From UBA2779 sp965232165 (GTDB lineage Bacteria > Spirochaetota > Spirochaetia > DSM-2461), in the NCBI GenBank assembly GCA_965232165.1, contig CBDDOY010000001.1, positions 2,057,360 to 2,121,359 on the forward strand: a stretch of DNA of 64,000 nt, given 5' to 3'. The notes under the pieces were generated by a model, which saw nothing but the letters and a program-made list of their open reading frames with translations, did no database searches and was not told the DNA's origin. Positions within the stretch are counted from its first letter, which is position 1. Each line of letters opens with the position of its first letter. Positions 8,939 to 17,822 of the stretch are shown here, one piece after another. The position numbers and the translations under genes are program-made.

Positions 8939-10177
8939 ATGGGTATTCATGGATTAAAAGATGAAATCAGTTTTCCCTTGCGTGCAACTCAGGCGGAAAT
9001 AAGCTTGGATGCGTTGAGGCATAATCTTTCATGCCTTGCATCCCGAGTGCCCAACTGTGATTTGATTCCCGCCGTCAAAGCCGATGGATACGGGCATGGC
9101 GCAAATGCCATTGCCGCTGCCTGTGAAACATGGGGAGCGGCAATGCTGGCGGTGGCAAACTTGGAAGAATTTCTTTCACTGCGGGACAACGGTATTCAGA
9201 AGCCGATACTGATTCTTGAGGATTTATTCAGAAACGAGGTTGAAACAGCTCTAAATGAAGGTGCGCGGTTAAGTGTTGGCTCCATGGAATACGCATGGCT
9301 TGTCAATCAGGAGGCCGGCAGATTACACAAAAAGGCCGTCTTGCACCTGAACCTTGATACGGGTATGGGCAGAATGGGCTTGTACACCGACAAGCCGGTA
9401 GATGACATTCTTGCAATTGCGGCAATGGATAATACCGAAATTGAGGGTGTCTTTTCACATTTTCCCTGCTCTGACGAAACCGACAAGGAATTCTCATACC
9501 AGCAAATCTCCCTGACCCAGGGTATTCTTAGCGAAGTTGCTGCCAAGGGCCTTAAACCAAAATATCGCCATATTGCAAACAGCGGGGCGATCATTGATTT
9601 AGCAGAAATGGGTTCCTGGGAAATGGTGCGCCCGGGAATCAGCATCTATGGCCTCTATCCCAGTCAGGATGTTGATCATAGCATAGGCCTTAGGCCCGTG
9701 CTGCGTCTGGTGAGCCGGATCATCAAAATCACCGAATACAATCAAGACTGGACAATCGGCTATGGACGAACCTACTCCGTAACTAAGGGTTCGGTAATAG
9801 GCATCGTTCCAATCGGGTATGGAGACGGGTTCCCCCGCGCTTTATCCAACCGTGGTTCGGCATTGGTAGGCGGATTTCGTGTGCCCATCGTCGGAAGAGT
9901 TTCGATGGATATGATTACTTTGGACCTATCGAAATTGCCGTATCGGCCTGAGCTTGAAGAGGAAGTCGTTCTCATCGGATCCCAGGCACAGCCCGGCAAT
10001 ACAAAGGATCCTCCCGAAGAGATTACAGTTGAGGATTGGGCCGAACTTGCCAATACCATCACTTACGAGATCACCTGTGATCTGACTCCCCGTATTCCAC
10101 GCATTTATATGAGCGGCGGCAAGATGGTGGCCGTGAAGACCTATCGCTGCGGATACAAAAAGTTTTCAGATTTCTAG
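8939..10177 (+). CDS. alr: Alanine racemase
   Basis: PLP enzyme interconverting L- and D-alanine, the source of D-alanine for peptidoglycan. The PLP lysine lies in AVKADGYGHG near residue 47. The C-terminal half shows the catalytic Tyr region (TIGYGRTYSVT), GYGDGFPRALSN and GRVSMDMITLDL. ATG at 8939 is chosen with GGAGCGGG upstream; a TTG at 8924 is the other option. An insertion near residue 350 (about SQAQPGNTKDPPEE) makes it slightly longer than average. It closes the ald-symporter-alr operon, linking alanine uptake to both catabolism and wall synthesis. Confidence 0.95.
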   Translation: MGIHGLKDEISFPLRATQAEISLDALRHNLSCLASRVPNCDLIPAVKADGYGHGANAIAAACETWGAAMLAVANLEEFLSLRDNGIQKPILILEDLFRNEVETALNEGARLSVGSMEYAWLVNQEAGRLHKKAVLHLNLDTGMGRMGLYTDKPVDDILAIAAMDNTEIEGVFSHFPCSDETDKEFSYQQISLTQGILSEVAAKGLKPKYRHIANSGAIIDLAEMGSWEMVRPGISIYGLYPSQDVDHSIGLRPVLRLVSRIIKITEYNQDWTIGYGRTYSVTKGSVIGIVPIGYGDGFPRALSNRGSALVGGFRVPIVGRVSMDMITLDLSKLPYRPELEEEVVLIGSQAQPGNTKDPPEEITVEDWAELANTITYEITCDLTPRIPRIYMSGGKMVAVKTYRCGYKKFSDF

Positions 10178-10241
10178 GGGCGCCGTGTGCTTGCGTAAAT
10201 GACTGATCACCCCTTGGTTTTCATGTATATCCTCCGGGAGG

Positions 10242-10712
10242 TCAGAGCAGGGTTTTTTGAATCTCCTTGAGAAGCGCGTCGCATGTACGCTGAACAATAA
10301 CCCAGACCGCCTCGAAGTCCTTCATGCCGCCGTACCAGGGATCTGGAACATCCCCTGGACCTGCAGGATCATAGTCTCGGAACATCCTTACTTTGGTTCT
10401 TTCATCCTCATTTCTGGCCAGAAATACCGTGTTCCGGTAATTACTCCTATCCATAGTCAACAGAAGATCGTATTCCGCCAGATCCTTCGCTGTAAGCCGA
10501 CGCGCTCTATGATCAAAATCTAGTCCATGCCGTGCCGCCGTCTGGCGCATACGAGGATCCATCGGTTCCCTGATGTGCCAGGCATCCGTGCCGCTGGATT
10601 CGATGGCAATCGCAGAATCAAGGGCTTGTTCCTCAATGAGGTTGGCGAACACGGCATGGGCGAGCGGACTGCGGCATATATTGCCGGTGCATATAAACAT
10701 GATTCGATACAT
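10242..10712 (-). CDS. Low-molecular-weight protein tyrosine phosphatase
   Basis: The CX5RS active-site loop is near the start (CTGNICRSP) and the general-acid Asp lies in DVPDPWYGG near the C-terminus, as in the LMW-PTP family; the length of 156 residues is also typical. The ATG at 10712 (MYRIMFICTG) is chosen because the phosphatase fold begins there. The frame is open further upstream to a TTG at 10829, but that 39-residue extension matches nothing. It faces the alr operon. The substrate is unknown; family members act on protein phosphotyrosine. Confidence 0.92.
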   Translation of the reverse strand: MYRIMFICTGNICRSPLAHAVFANLIEEQALDSAIAIESSGTDAWHIREPMDPRMRQTAARHGLDFDHRARRLTAKDLAEYDLLLTMDRSNYRNTVFLARNEDERTKVRMFRDYDPAGPGDVPDPWYGGMKDFEAVWVIVQRTCDALLKEIQKTLL

Positions 10713-10829
10713 AGGAGCAGTATGGCAGATCGATTCATCTCTGAACAGATGATAGTCTAGTACGCCGGCATGCTTATTAGAATCAAAGTCATCGAGGTTT
10801 ACCATCGGCCAATCCGGAAGGGGGGGCAA

Positions 10830-11037
10830 GGATAGATTCCATGGAATCAGGCATCCGGGAGCTTCTCAAAACACCACCTGCAATCGGGATTAAGGCAATG
10901 AAAGAAATGATACATGAATTTTTCGGCAGAAATGAATTAACGGCCTTTTGGGAGTGATATCCGAAGGAAGAGACCCATTGCTGCAAATCGTAACAATCTT
11001 GGGGACACCTCTAAATCAATACATAGTGCCCAGAAGC
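10830..11037. other. Intergenic stretch with a single MITE-like end
   Basis: No gene seen. GGGGACACCTCTAAAT near 11001 looks like a lone, damaged MITE-A end. Confidence 0.4.
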
Positions 11038-11259
11038 TTAGTGGCGAGGTATAGTCTGGTGAAAAAACGAGTTACGGGAATGCTCTAAAACCTTCTCTGC
11101 CCGGGATTGCGTCAACTTTAGCTTAATCGGGCTGAATAACTGGAAACTGTGTAAATTCCATCCCCGGCGGTCTTCGATGAGGCCTAGTGTGATCAGTCTG
11201 TTAATTCTTTTCTTGACTGTATGTTAGGTGGATTCAAGCAGTCCCGGACCGTAGCGAAT
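11038..11259 (-). pseudogene. Fragment resembling a winged-helix DNA-binding domain
   Basis: On the minus strand a frame reads IRYGPGLLEST, a stop, then HTVKKRINRLITLGLIEDRRGW and about 40 further residues before a TAA. The TVKKRINRLITLGLIED part looks like the recognition helix and wing of a winged-helix regulator. There is an internal stop and no start codon, so it is a remnant. The family is not identified. Confidence 0.35.
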
Positions 11260-11492
11260 TTATTATATGGAACCAACCACATTCTTCGGGGCACTATGAA
11301 ACCAATACAAGGGGGAGATGCTCCATGATTCATACTGCTGCAGAAAATAGGCTTGAGAAACACACAGATACTTGGTCTGTACTGATACCGGGAGAAGAGG
11401 CTAAAGGATGCTGCTCTAGGACATAGGAAATGAAGTCCATGTGTTCATTGGACAGCACTCGATGAAAGTTTATGAGAATGGCCATAGGATTA

Positions 11493-11653
11493 GGGCACCT
11501 CTAAAAAACAGCTTTAGGAAATTGACGAAGAAATTTTTTGTCGATACAAGGCGGCAAAAGCGGAGTGTAGCAGGGCTTAGTTGAGTATTTTGACAACGCA
11601 GTAGCGGCGGAAAAGATCGAGTCAAGAACTAAATGGGTTTTTTAGAGGTGCCC
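11493..11653. repeat. MITE-A copy 3 (161 bp, TSD ATTA)
   Basis: Ends GGGCACCTCTAAAAAA and TTTTTTAGAGGTGCCC, with a perfect ATTA target duplication at 489-492 and 654-657 of the 11-kb block (11489-11492, 11654-11657). It is inverted relative to copy 1 and closely similar to it. Excising it joins a short frame, 11462-11488, to 11658-11851, but the product is unrecognised. Confidence 0.88.
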
Positions 11654-11874
11654 ATTAGTTCGAAACGGCCCCGGAGAGAGAAATTGCAAATGGCTTTCAG
11701 GGAGCCTTGGCATCGATCCTGGGAGAAGGTGCAAGAAATGGCCGGCGGCAGTATCGTCCGATGGGATAGCCTGAAACCGCTAATGCCGGTGCCGTTATCG
11801 GAGTCCAATAAGAACGCCGGGCAGCATATCGGCGCATGGAGGGCAAGATAGGTTTTGAAAGCGGCTCATTCGTG

Positions 11875-11880
11875 TATACT
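11875..11880 (+). promoter_or_regulatory. Putative -10 box of the MoxR operon
   Basis: TATACT ends eight bases before the ATG of the next gene. The -35 is weak (TTTTGA, 16 bases upstream). If used, the transcript would start within a few bases of the ATG and be nearly leaderless. Confidence 0.35.
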
Positions 11881-11888
11881 TAGGGCCC

Positions 11889-12821
11889 ATGAGCGGGAAT
11901 ACATCTATAGAGCGGTTATACAACGGACTGAATCAGGTCTTCCATGGCAACAGGGACGTGTTGGAGAAAACCATCGCGGCTTTCATCACCGGCGGTCATA
12001 TCCTCATTGAGGACATGCCGGGAACGGGGAAAACCACCATAGGCAGAACCTTGGCTAAACTCATCGAAGGCGCCGAGTTCAAACGCATACAATTCACGCC
12101 GGATCTCCTTCCCTATGACATCACGGGGATGGATGTATGGGATGAAGAGAGGCGGGACTTTGTCTTCAGACCAGGGCCGGTGTTCGCCGATATCGTATTG
12201 GCCGATGAGATCAATCGGACGACTCCGAAGGTACAGTCGGCATTGCTGGAGGCCATGGCTGAATCTCAGGTGACGGTTGGAAATCACACCCATCCTCTTT
12301 CCATGCCGTTTCTGGTTATCGCAACGCAGAATCCCGTTGAAACTGAAGGAACCTATCCCCTGCCAGCGGCTCAGAAGGACAGATTCATGCTCTTACTTCA
12401 TCCGGGGTATCCCGACAGGAAAACCGAATACACCATCGTTACCAACAATCCGAGCCGTAAGATGCTGCCAAATCTCAAGCCGGTTTGTACTGTGGACGAA
12501 ATAACAGCCTTGCAGCGGAGTGCAGGGGAAGTGCATGTCGATAACCGTATCATTCGTTGCGCCGTCGACATCGCTGCCGCCCTGCGGGAGCACCCGGATA
12601 CAGCGTTTGGTGTATCGACACGGGGCATCCTTATGCTGGTGGATGCGATGAGGGGGCTGGCCCTAGTGAGGGGAAGGGATTATGTTATCGATCAGGATAT
12701 TGCCGATCTCGCCGTAGAGACTTATGCCCATCGCATACGGCTTAGCAGCGGGACATCTCAGGCCGAAGCAATTGTGGCAGATTTGGCGGCACGGGAGATT
12801 CGCCGCATTTGTCATGATTAA
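11889..12821 (+). CDS. MoxR-family AAA+ ATPase
   Basis: A 310-residue AAA+ ATPase. Walker A (MPGTGKTT) is at 43-50, Walker B (IVLADEINRT) at 101-110, sensor 1 is in VIATQNPVETEGTYPLP, and a C-terminal lid domain contains VSTRGILMLVDAMRGLA. MoxR ATPases usually work with a DUF58 protein and often with transglutaminase-like or von Willebrand proteins in the maturation of envelope or secreted complexes. The following genes are exactly a DUF58 protein and a transglutaminase-like membrane protein, with overlapping ends, so they surely form one operon. No VWA gene is present here. Confidence 0.94.
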   Translation: MSGNTSIERLYNGLNQVFHGNRDVLEKTIAAFITGGHILIEDMPGTGKTTIGRTLAKLIEGAEFKRIQFTPDLLPYDITGMDVWDEERRDFVFRPGPVFADIVLADEINRTTPKVQSALLEAMAESQVTVGNHTHPLSMPFLVIATQNPVETEGTYPLPAAQKDRFMLLLHPGYPDRKTEYTIVTNNPSRKMLPNLKPVCTVDEITALQRSAGEVHVDNRIIRCAVDIAAALREHPDTAFGVSTRGILMLVDAMRGLALVRGRDYVIDQDIADLAVETYAHRIRLSSGTSQAEAIVADLAAREIRRICHD

Positions 12822-13959
12822 ACGATGCCGCATCGCCTTCTATCCGACCATAGCGGGAATTTTAACAGGAGCATTCCCTCTGCTGCTCTTGCATCCAAGA
12901 CTGGAGGGCTCCGGTGTTCCGGCCGTCATCTTAGGCATGGGCTTACCGGTTTTGGTTCTTCTCGCCCTGGTTTTTCTGGTATTCAGACTTCCTGCACTAT
13001 TCATGATGGCCAAAAAGACTGATCAAATGCCATTGCCCCCCCTCCCTGGAGCATGCCGTGTCGGGAAGCCCTTGGTTCTTGAGGCTGACCCGCACCGGCC
13101 CTGTTTTCTACCGGGTGTGCGGCTCTTTCTCTGTTGGCGTTTCGAGTTCGGACCATTCAAGGAAGAATCATTTATACTTTTGCCGGCTAGGGGGAAGGGA
13201 ACCGGCCGTTTCCGATTCACAAGGCGGGGCTGCTGGAAGGCCAGGCCATCCTTCTATGTCACCGATCCTTTTGGTTTCTTCGTCTTTCGGATTCCCATTG
13301 GCATCGTCCGTCACATCGTGGTGCCGCCTGAACCAACGGGTTTTGAGGGAGGTCTGCCGTCGGGACGCCTGTCGACGGATTCGGAGACCGCACTTCGATT
13401 GAGTGAAGATGCTGAGGAATGGCTTGAGAGACGGCAGTACATACCGGGGGATGATTCCCGCCGTATCGATTGGCGGCACTATGCCCGCACCAGAGAATTG
13501 ATCATCCGGGTCGGTGAAGATGAGATACCGACTCGGGGGAGGCTGTGGCTTCAGGTAATCGGTTCATCTAGGCATTGGAAACGGCAAGATTTCAAACGGC
13601 TGGACCGTTCTCTGGGGTTGGTTATGACCCTGGTCAAAATCCTCACCGAAGCCGGTCAGGAGGTTTTCGTGCGATTGCCCGGCGAGGTTCATTGGGGCAG
13701 CGTTGGCCGCGATGATTGGCAGAAACGCGTATCCCAGACTGTCCCAGACGGCATCTTGCCGGCCGGTGTCCCGGCCCCCGGCGATACGCTATGCATCGTG
13801 TCCGAATCGACAGACAGCATGGGGCAGGACTACCTCAGTCATGCCGTCGACATGGGATGTCATGCCGTGTTGATGGCTTCAGATGATCACACGCCCCGCA
13901 GGCGTTCCCCCGGATGGTGGTTCTTTGACCGTAGAGATGCTTATGAGATGGGCCGTTAA
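12814..13959 (+). CDS. DUF58 domain membrane-anchored protein
   Basis: About 381 residues from the ATG at 12814, which overlaps the MoxR stop by eight bases. Two hydrophobic segments near the N-terminus (about 10-60) anchor it. The DUF58 signature is near 210-240 (ERRQYIPGDDSRRIDWRHYARTRELIIR). DUF58 proteins are the usual partners of MoxR ATPases, but their biochemical role is unknown. The frame is open upstream to 12724 inside moxR, and that extension is not taken as coding. Confidence 0.9.
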   Translation: MIKRCRIAFYPTIAGILTGAFPLLLLHPRLEGSGVPAVILGMGLPVLVLLALVFLVFRLPALFMMAKKTDQMPLPPLPGACRVGKPLVLEADPHRPCFLPGVRLFLCWRFEFGPFKEESFILLPARGKGTGRFRFTRRGCWKARPSFYVTDPFGFFVFRIPIGIVRHIVVPPEPTGFEGGLPSGRLSTDSETALRLSEDAEEWLERRQYIPGDDSRRIDWRHYARTRELIIRVGEDEIPTRGRLWLQVIGSSRHWKRQDFKRLDRSLGLVMTLVKILTEAGQEVFVRLPGEVHWGSVGRDDWQKRVSQTVPDGILPAGVPAPGDTLCIVSESTDSMGQDYLSHAVDMGCHAVLMASDDHTPRRRSPGWWFFDRRDAYEMGR

Positions 13960-16063
13960 ACTGCCGGGGGTTCTGCTAGGCGCAGCCGTTTGGGTTCTCT
14001 TCTGCCTGGGGGTGAGTGATGTTGTCCCTGATGTCTGGATATGGGCGGCCTTTCCGGCCGCCGTTCTCGCCGGTTATGTTCTGGCGCGGACGCGGGTGAG
14101 GCCGGTACCGGCCCTCATATTGATCATCCTCTTCCCCTGGATGATTCGCGGCCTTGTTTTTATCGCGGCAGCGGCACTCCAAATAGATTTGCAAGTGTCC
14201 TGGGACAGGGGTTGGTTCCTCACGGCTCCATTGTGGTACTTCACGGCGATAAGCCGCTATCTTGTGCTCCGTCAACCACGGTATGGTTATCTGGAGGCCC
14301 TGGTTTTCTCTGTCCTCGGGGGAATTCTCATTACCTTCTTCCTTGATCAGCACTCTTCTCTCTCCGTACTCCAGGCGGAGAGGCGGCGGCTTCTCATCTC
14401 CATCGGTGTGTTCGTTCTCACCATGTTCTGCTTACTTTCAACCTTCAGGCAGAGCCGTGGGAAATCCCAGGGGCAGCGGCTATCTCATCATCTCATCTAT
14501 TGGAGCAGCCTCACACTGCTGGTGGTTCTGTTGACCTTGATCGGCAACAGGGTAAGACGGGAGGAATCGTTAAGTTCCGGCGGAGGGCTGCTATCCAGCG
14601 ATCTATTCCGTTTTGACTTCGGCGACATTCTCACCCTTGAACCTCAGATAGAACTGAACGCCGAACTCACCATGCTTTACCGGGAGGACGGAATGCCTCA
14701 AATAAGGTATCTCAGGCGCTTTACCTTGTCCGGCTGGGATGGGGACCGTGGTTTTTTCAGAGACGCACCCATGGAGAGTGATCACTCGGAAGGGCCGCCC
14801 CTGCCCTCGGTGCTGCCTCGGGGCATAAGAGAGTGGAGATATCCGCCCTTTGATGATTTGGAACTGATAATCCAGGAGTATTATCTGGTTGCGCTAGATC
14901 CGGCATCTTTCTTCGCCCTGAATAGCCCTGTCAGAGTCGAGCCATGGGAAATATGGGATGATGCCTCCTTTGTTCGGGCCTATACGGTCAATTCCATGGT
15001 TTCTTACGCTAAGGGCTGGGAACTCGAAGATGCGCCGCGTGAAAGCCTTTCCAGTGATTACCGGAGATACCTGCTTCGTGGAGGGGATAGCCCCATGTAC
15101 ACCGGTCTTGCGGAGGATATCCTCGGAGAAGAAACCAACGTTTGGAAGAAAGCATCGGCGATAGAGAAATGGCTGATATCCAATTACTATTATTCCCTGA
15201 ACCCCGGACTGGCGCCGGACGGCGACCAGCTCGCCTGGTTTCTTAACAAAACGAAACGGGGATACTGCTCCTATTTTGCCTTTGCCATGACCCGGCTCTG
15301 CCGCGCCGCCGGTGTCCCTGCACGTGTTGCCGTGGGATTCGTCACCGATCCCGCCACTTCGGTGCTGGGATTCATCCCCGTGCGTTCCGATCAGGCCCAC
15401 ACCTGGGTGGAGGTGTGGATTGAAGGTTACGGCTGGATAATATTCGATCCAACTTCACAGACAATGGCGCCGGGGGAAGAATATCCCACGCGATTTCTCT
15501 CTCCCAATGAATGGCTGCCCTTGATTGAAGAAGTCCTCACACGCCGCGGCGAGGTGAGTGCGGTAATCGAGGAAGCAAATGAGTTGTCGAATCAAAATCC
15601 ATGGTGGCAGAATCTGTTTTTCCAGGTGAAATCCTTTCCGTCCTTCACAATAGGGGCGCTCATACTGCTTTTAATTCTCCTATACGCACCAGGCCGTCTC
15701 TTGCCGGCCATATTCGATTTACGGAATGCTTCTTCCAGAAATTCAAGATGTCGGGTGAAGGGCCGATGGCGGCGCTTTGCCAGGCGCCTGGTACGCAGCA
15801 ATATGCGGCCGAAACCGAGCGAGACCGCCCTTGAATGGGCCAGGAGGGTTGATGGCTGCGGTATCGAAGGCTTCTCTAAATGGACGGCAATTTACCTCAA
15901 GGCGGAATTCTCAGGGGTTTTCGAATCTCAAGATGATGAAAATGCGGCTGAGATTGAGAAAAGACTGCTGAATTCCTGGAAGAAATCTGGGTGGAAATGG
16001 CGGCTTCCTGCCGCGTTGTCTCCAGGACTGAACACGATGCTTCCATGGAGGTCACGGCCATGA
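13937..16063 (+). CDS. Multi-pass membrane protein with transglutaminase-like domain
   Basis: About 708 residues. The first 220 hold about six to seven membrane helices. A periplasmic region follows with a transglutaminase-like core whose triad is intact: Cys near 443 (GYCSYFAFAMTRLCRAAGVPAR), His near 488 (HTWVEVWIEGYGW) and Asp near 504 (FDPTS). A further helix near 560-580 is followed by a basic cytoplasmic tail. This matches TgpA-like architecture, seen with MoxR and DUF58 genes. Likely a periplasmic peptidase or amidotransferase acting on envelope proteins or peptidoglycan. The ATG at 13937 overlaps the DUF58 gene end; ATG at 13943 is also possible. Confidence 0.9.
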   Translation: MLMRWAVKLPGVLLGAAVWVLFCLGVSDVVPDVWIWAAFPAAVLAGYVLARTRVRPVPALILIILFPWMIRGLVFIAAAALQIDLQVSWDRGWFLTAPLWYFTAISRYLVLRQPRYGYLEALVFSVLGGILITFFLDQHSSLSVLQAERRRLLISIGVFVLTMFCLLSTFRQSRGKSQGQRLSHHLIYWSSLTLLVVLLTLIGNRVRREESLSSGGGLLSSDLFRFDFGDILTLEPQIELNAELTMLYREDGMPQIRYLRRFTLSGWDGDRGFFRDAPMESDHSEGPPLPSVLPRGIREWRYPPFDDLELIIQEYYLVALDPASFFALNSPVRVEPWEIWDDASFVRAYTVNSMVSYAKGWELEDAPRESLSSDYRRYLLRGGDSPMYTGLAEDILGEETNVWKKASAIEKWLISNYYYSLNPGLAPDGDQLAWFLNKTKRGYCSYFAFAMTRLCRAAGVPARVAVGFVTDPATSVLGFIPVRSDQAHTWVEVWIEGYGWIIFDPTSQTMAPGEEYPTRFLSPNEWLPLIEEVLTRRGEVSAVIEEANELSNQNPWWQNLFFQVKSFPSFTIGALILLLILLYAPGRLLPAIFDLRNASSRNSRCRVKGRWRRFARRLVRSNMRPKPSETALEWARRVDGCGIEGFSKWTAIYLKAEFSGVFESQDDENAAEIEKRLLNSWKKSGWKWRLPAALSPGLNTMLPWRSRP

Positions 16064-17811
16064 AGCATAGAACACGATGTATCATGCTCATCGTACTGGT
16101 CTTGTTGCGTCAGATGGCTTACACAGATGCGGTTGACAACCTTATTGCCGAAGTTGATGAAGCCGTGCAGGACAACCGCTACACCTTGGCGCTCGCCCTC
16201 CTGGAAGACGGCGAAGATGCCTGGCCCATGGACACAAGAATACTGATGCGGTCGGGAGACTTATACATGGCTCAGGAACTATACCGCCTTGCATTGGCTA
16301 AATTCCGTCAAGCCGATGAATTGGATTCGCATAACCCCTATATCCTATACAAGATTTCAAGGGCTCACGGCTATCTCGGCAATAATGCTGCCGCCGTTAC
16401 CGCCCTGGAAGCGGCGCTTGGCATAGCCGAAGACAAACAGCTTTGGGAGGAAATCATCGATGATCTGAGCTGGATGTATTTCAAGACTTTCAGAATGAAT
16501 GACGGCATCATGCTGCTGAAGCGGGTGCTTGAGGATGATTTCAATCGGGGCTGGGCCCATACCCTAGGAACCTTGTACTACGGAAATTACGATATTGATC
16601 AGGCTCGATACTGGTATAAGCGTTCCATTGAGGATGCCCTTGATTCGGGAGACGAACGATTTGCCTCAGTGGCCTACTACAATCTTTCTCTCTTGGAATT
16701 GTCGTTCTATCAATACAGGAATGCACGAGATTATGCACTGCGCTCCCTTGAACTCCAGAGCCGCACAGGCGGTCATCTGGTAATCGGCGAGTTGTCTTTC
16801 ATGGAATGGCATCTCAAGGATGCCCTCAATTCTTATATGCAGGCGGAGAGTATGGATACAACGCCCTTGTCTAGGGTCGATACCGCCGAATTCTACCGCC
16901 GCATCGGCCGATTAGACGAGGCGATACGCTTCATCGACAAGGTCAATGCGGAAGGCGATGATTCCTGGATGTATCGCTATGGGGTCGATACAGTGAGGTT
17001 TGATATGGACCTCACTGAGATACTGTCCGCCGCATGGAAGGGTAAGGCAGAGACTGAATTGCTGACTCCACGCTGGGGACGGGGCCGTCGGATACTTCGT
17101 TTCGTCAGGGCCATGCTGTGGAAAGCCCGGGGTGTTTACCATAACATGCGTTACCGTGCGTTGACGGCCCGATATGCAGGTGAATTAAAAGCCGAAGGCA
17201 ACGTTCTCGATTCGGAGTGGTACGCATTTCGCTTCAATCAGGGTTATGGCCATTCGGCTATGAGACATCTGGAAAGGGCACGTCAATTGGAAACAGCCCT
17301 AACTCCCCTCTCCATTCCCTGGTACATACTGGAGGCCGGTATTGAGGAGGAAGACCCAAGTCTCATTGAACAGGCCTTCAGCACTTTTCAGCCGATAGAA
17401 CTTGAACCCATCGAAAGAGGATTGAAATCTATAGTGGAGAATTTGCCCCGCAAACCACGGTTTGCCGATAGCATACTTACTGATCTTTATACTCTCAATC
17501 AGGGTGGCCTCAGACAATATGGGTTGACCCTGCCCATTCGAATCAATGTATCCGGCGAGAGATCAACGCGACTGAAGAGAAGGATTGGCAGGGTGCTGAA
17601 TTCGGCGGGATATAGCATTGTGAGAGATAATCTGCCTACTGCGGCTGCTTTGACGGCGAGCGTCCGGAGGGACGGCATCTACTGGTTCATGGCCGACCCT
17701 CATGGACGAACCGTTAGCGAGGCGCATACCGGATTAATCAGGAAGAAAAAAAAATTGGCAGATGTTCTAGCCGGATTGCTTAATCGATTCTATTCTATGA
17801 ATATCGATTAG
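16060..17811 (+). CDS. Secreted TPR-repeat protein
   Basis: About 583 residues from ATG 16060 (ATGA overlap with the transglutaminase gene). A signal peptide or anchor lies at about 1-22 (MKHRTRCIMLIVLVLL). TPR-like helical repeats cover about 25-300 (for example RLALAKFRQADELDSHNPYI). The C-terminal 90 residues have a different fold, with a basic segment before the end. TPRs scaffold protein complexes, so it probably serves the same envelope complex as the three upstream genes. It is the last gene of the operon, converging on the next transcription unit 12 bases away. Confidence 0.85.
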   Translation: MKHRTRCIMLIVLVLLRQMAYTDAVDNLIAEVDEAVQDNRYTLALALLEDGEDAWPMDTRILMRSGDLYMAQELYRLALAKFRQADELDSHNPYILYKISRAHGYLGNNAAAVTALEAALGIAEDKQLWEEIIDDLSWMYFKTFRMNDGIMLLKRVLEDDFNRGWAHTLGTLYYGNYDIDQARYWYKRSIEDALDSGDERFASVAYYNLSLLELSFYQYRNARDYALRSLELQSRTGGHLVIGELSFMEWHLKDALNSYMQAESMDTTPLSRVDTAEFYRRIGRLDEAIRFIDKVNAEGDDSWMYRYGVDTVRFDMDLTEILSAAWKGKAETELLTPRWGRGRRILRFVRAMLWKARGVYHNMRYRALTARYAGELKAEGNVLDSEWYAFRFNQGYGHSAMRHLERARQLETALTPLSIPWYILEAGIEEEDPSLIEQAFSTFQPIELEPIERGLKSIVENLPRKPRFADSILTDLYTLNQGGLRQYGLTLPIRINVSGERSTRLKRRIGRVLNSAGYSIVRDNLPTAAALTASVRRDGIYWFMADPHGRTVSEAHTGLIRKKKKLADVLAGLLNRFYSMNID

Positions 17812-17822
17812 AGGTCCCTTGA

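Noticed and set aside
10713..10829. N-terminal extension of the tyrosine phosphatase to a TTG
   Set aside because: The phosphatase fold begins at MYRIMFICTG; the extension matches nothing and begins at a rare start without a ribosome site.
11462..11851. Gene interrupted by MITE-A copy 3
   Set aside because: Excision does give a frame of about 75 codons, but with a nearby upstream stop, no family match and no ribosome site; too weak to call.
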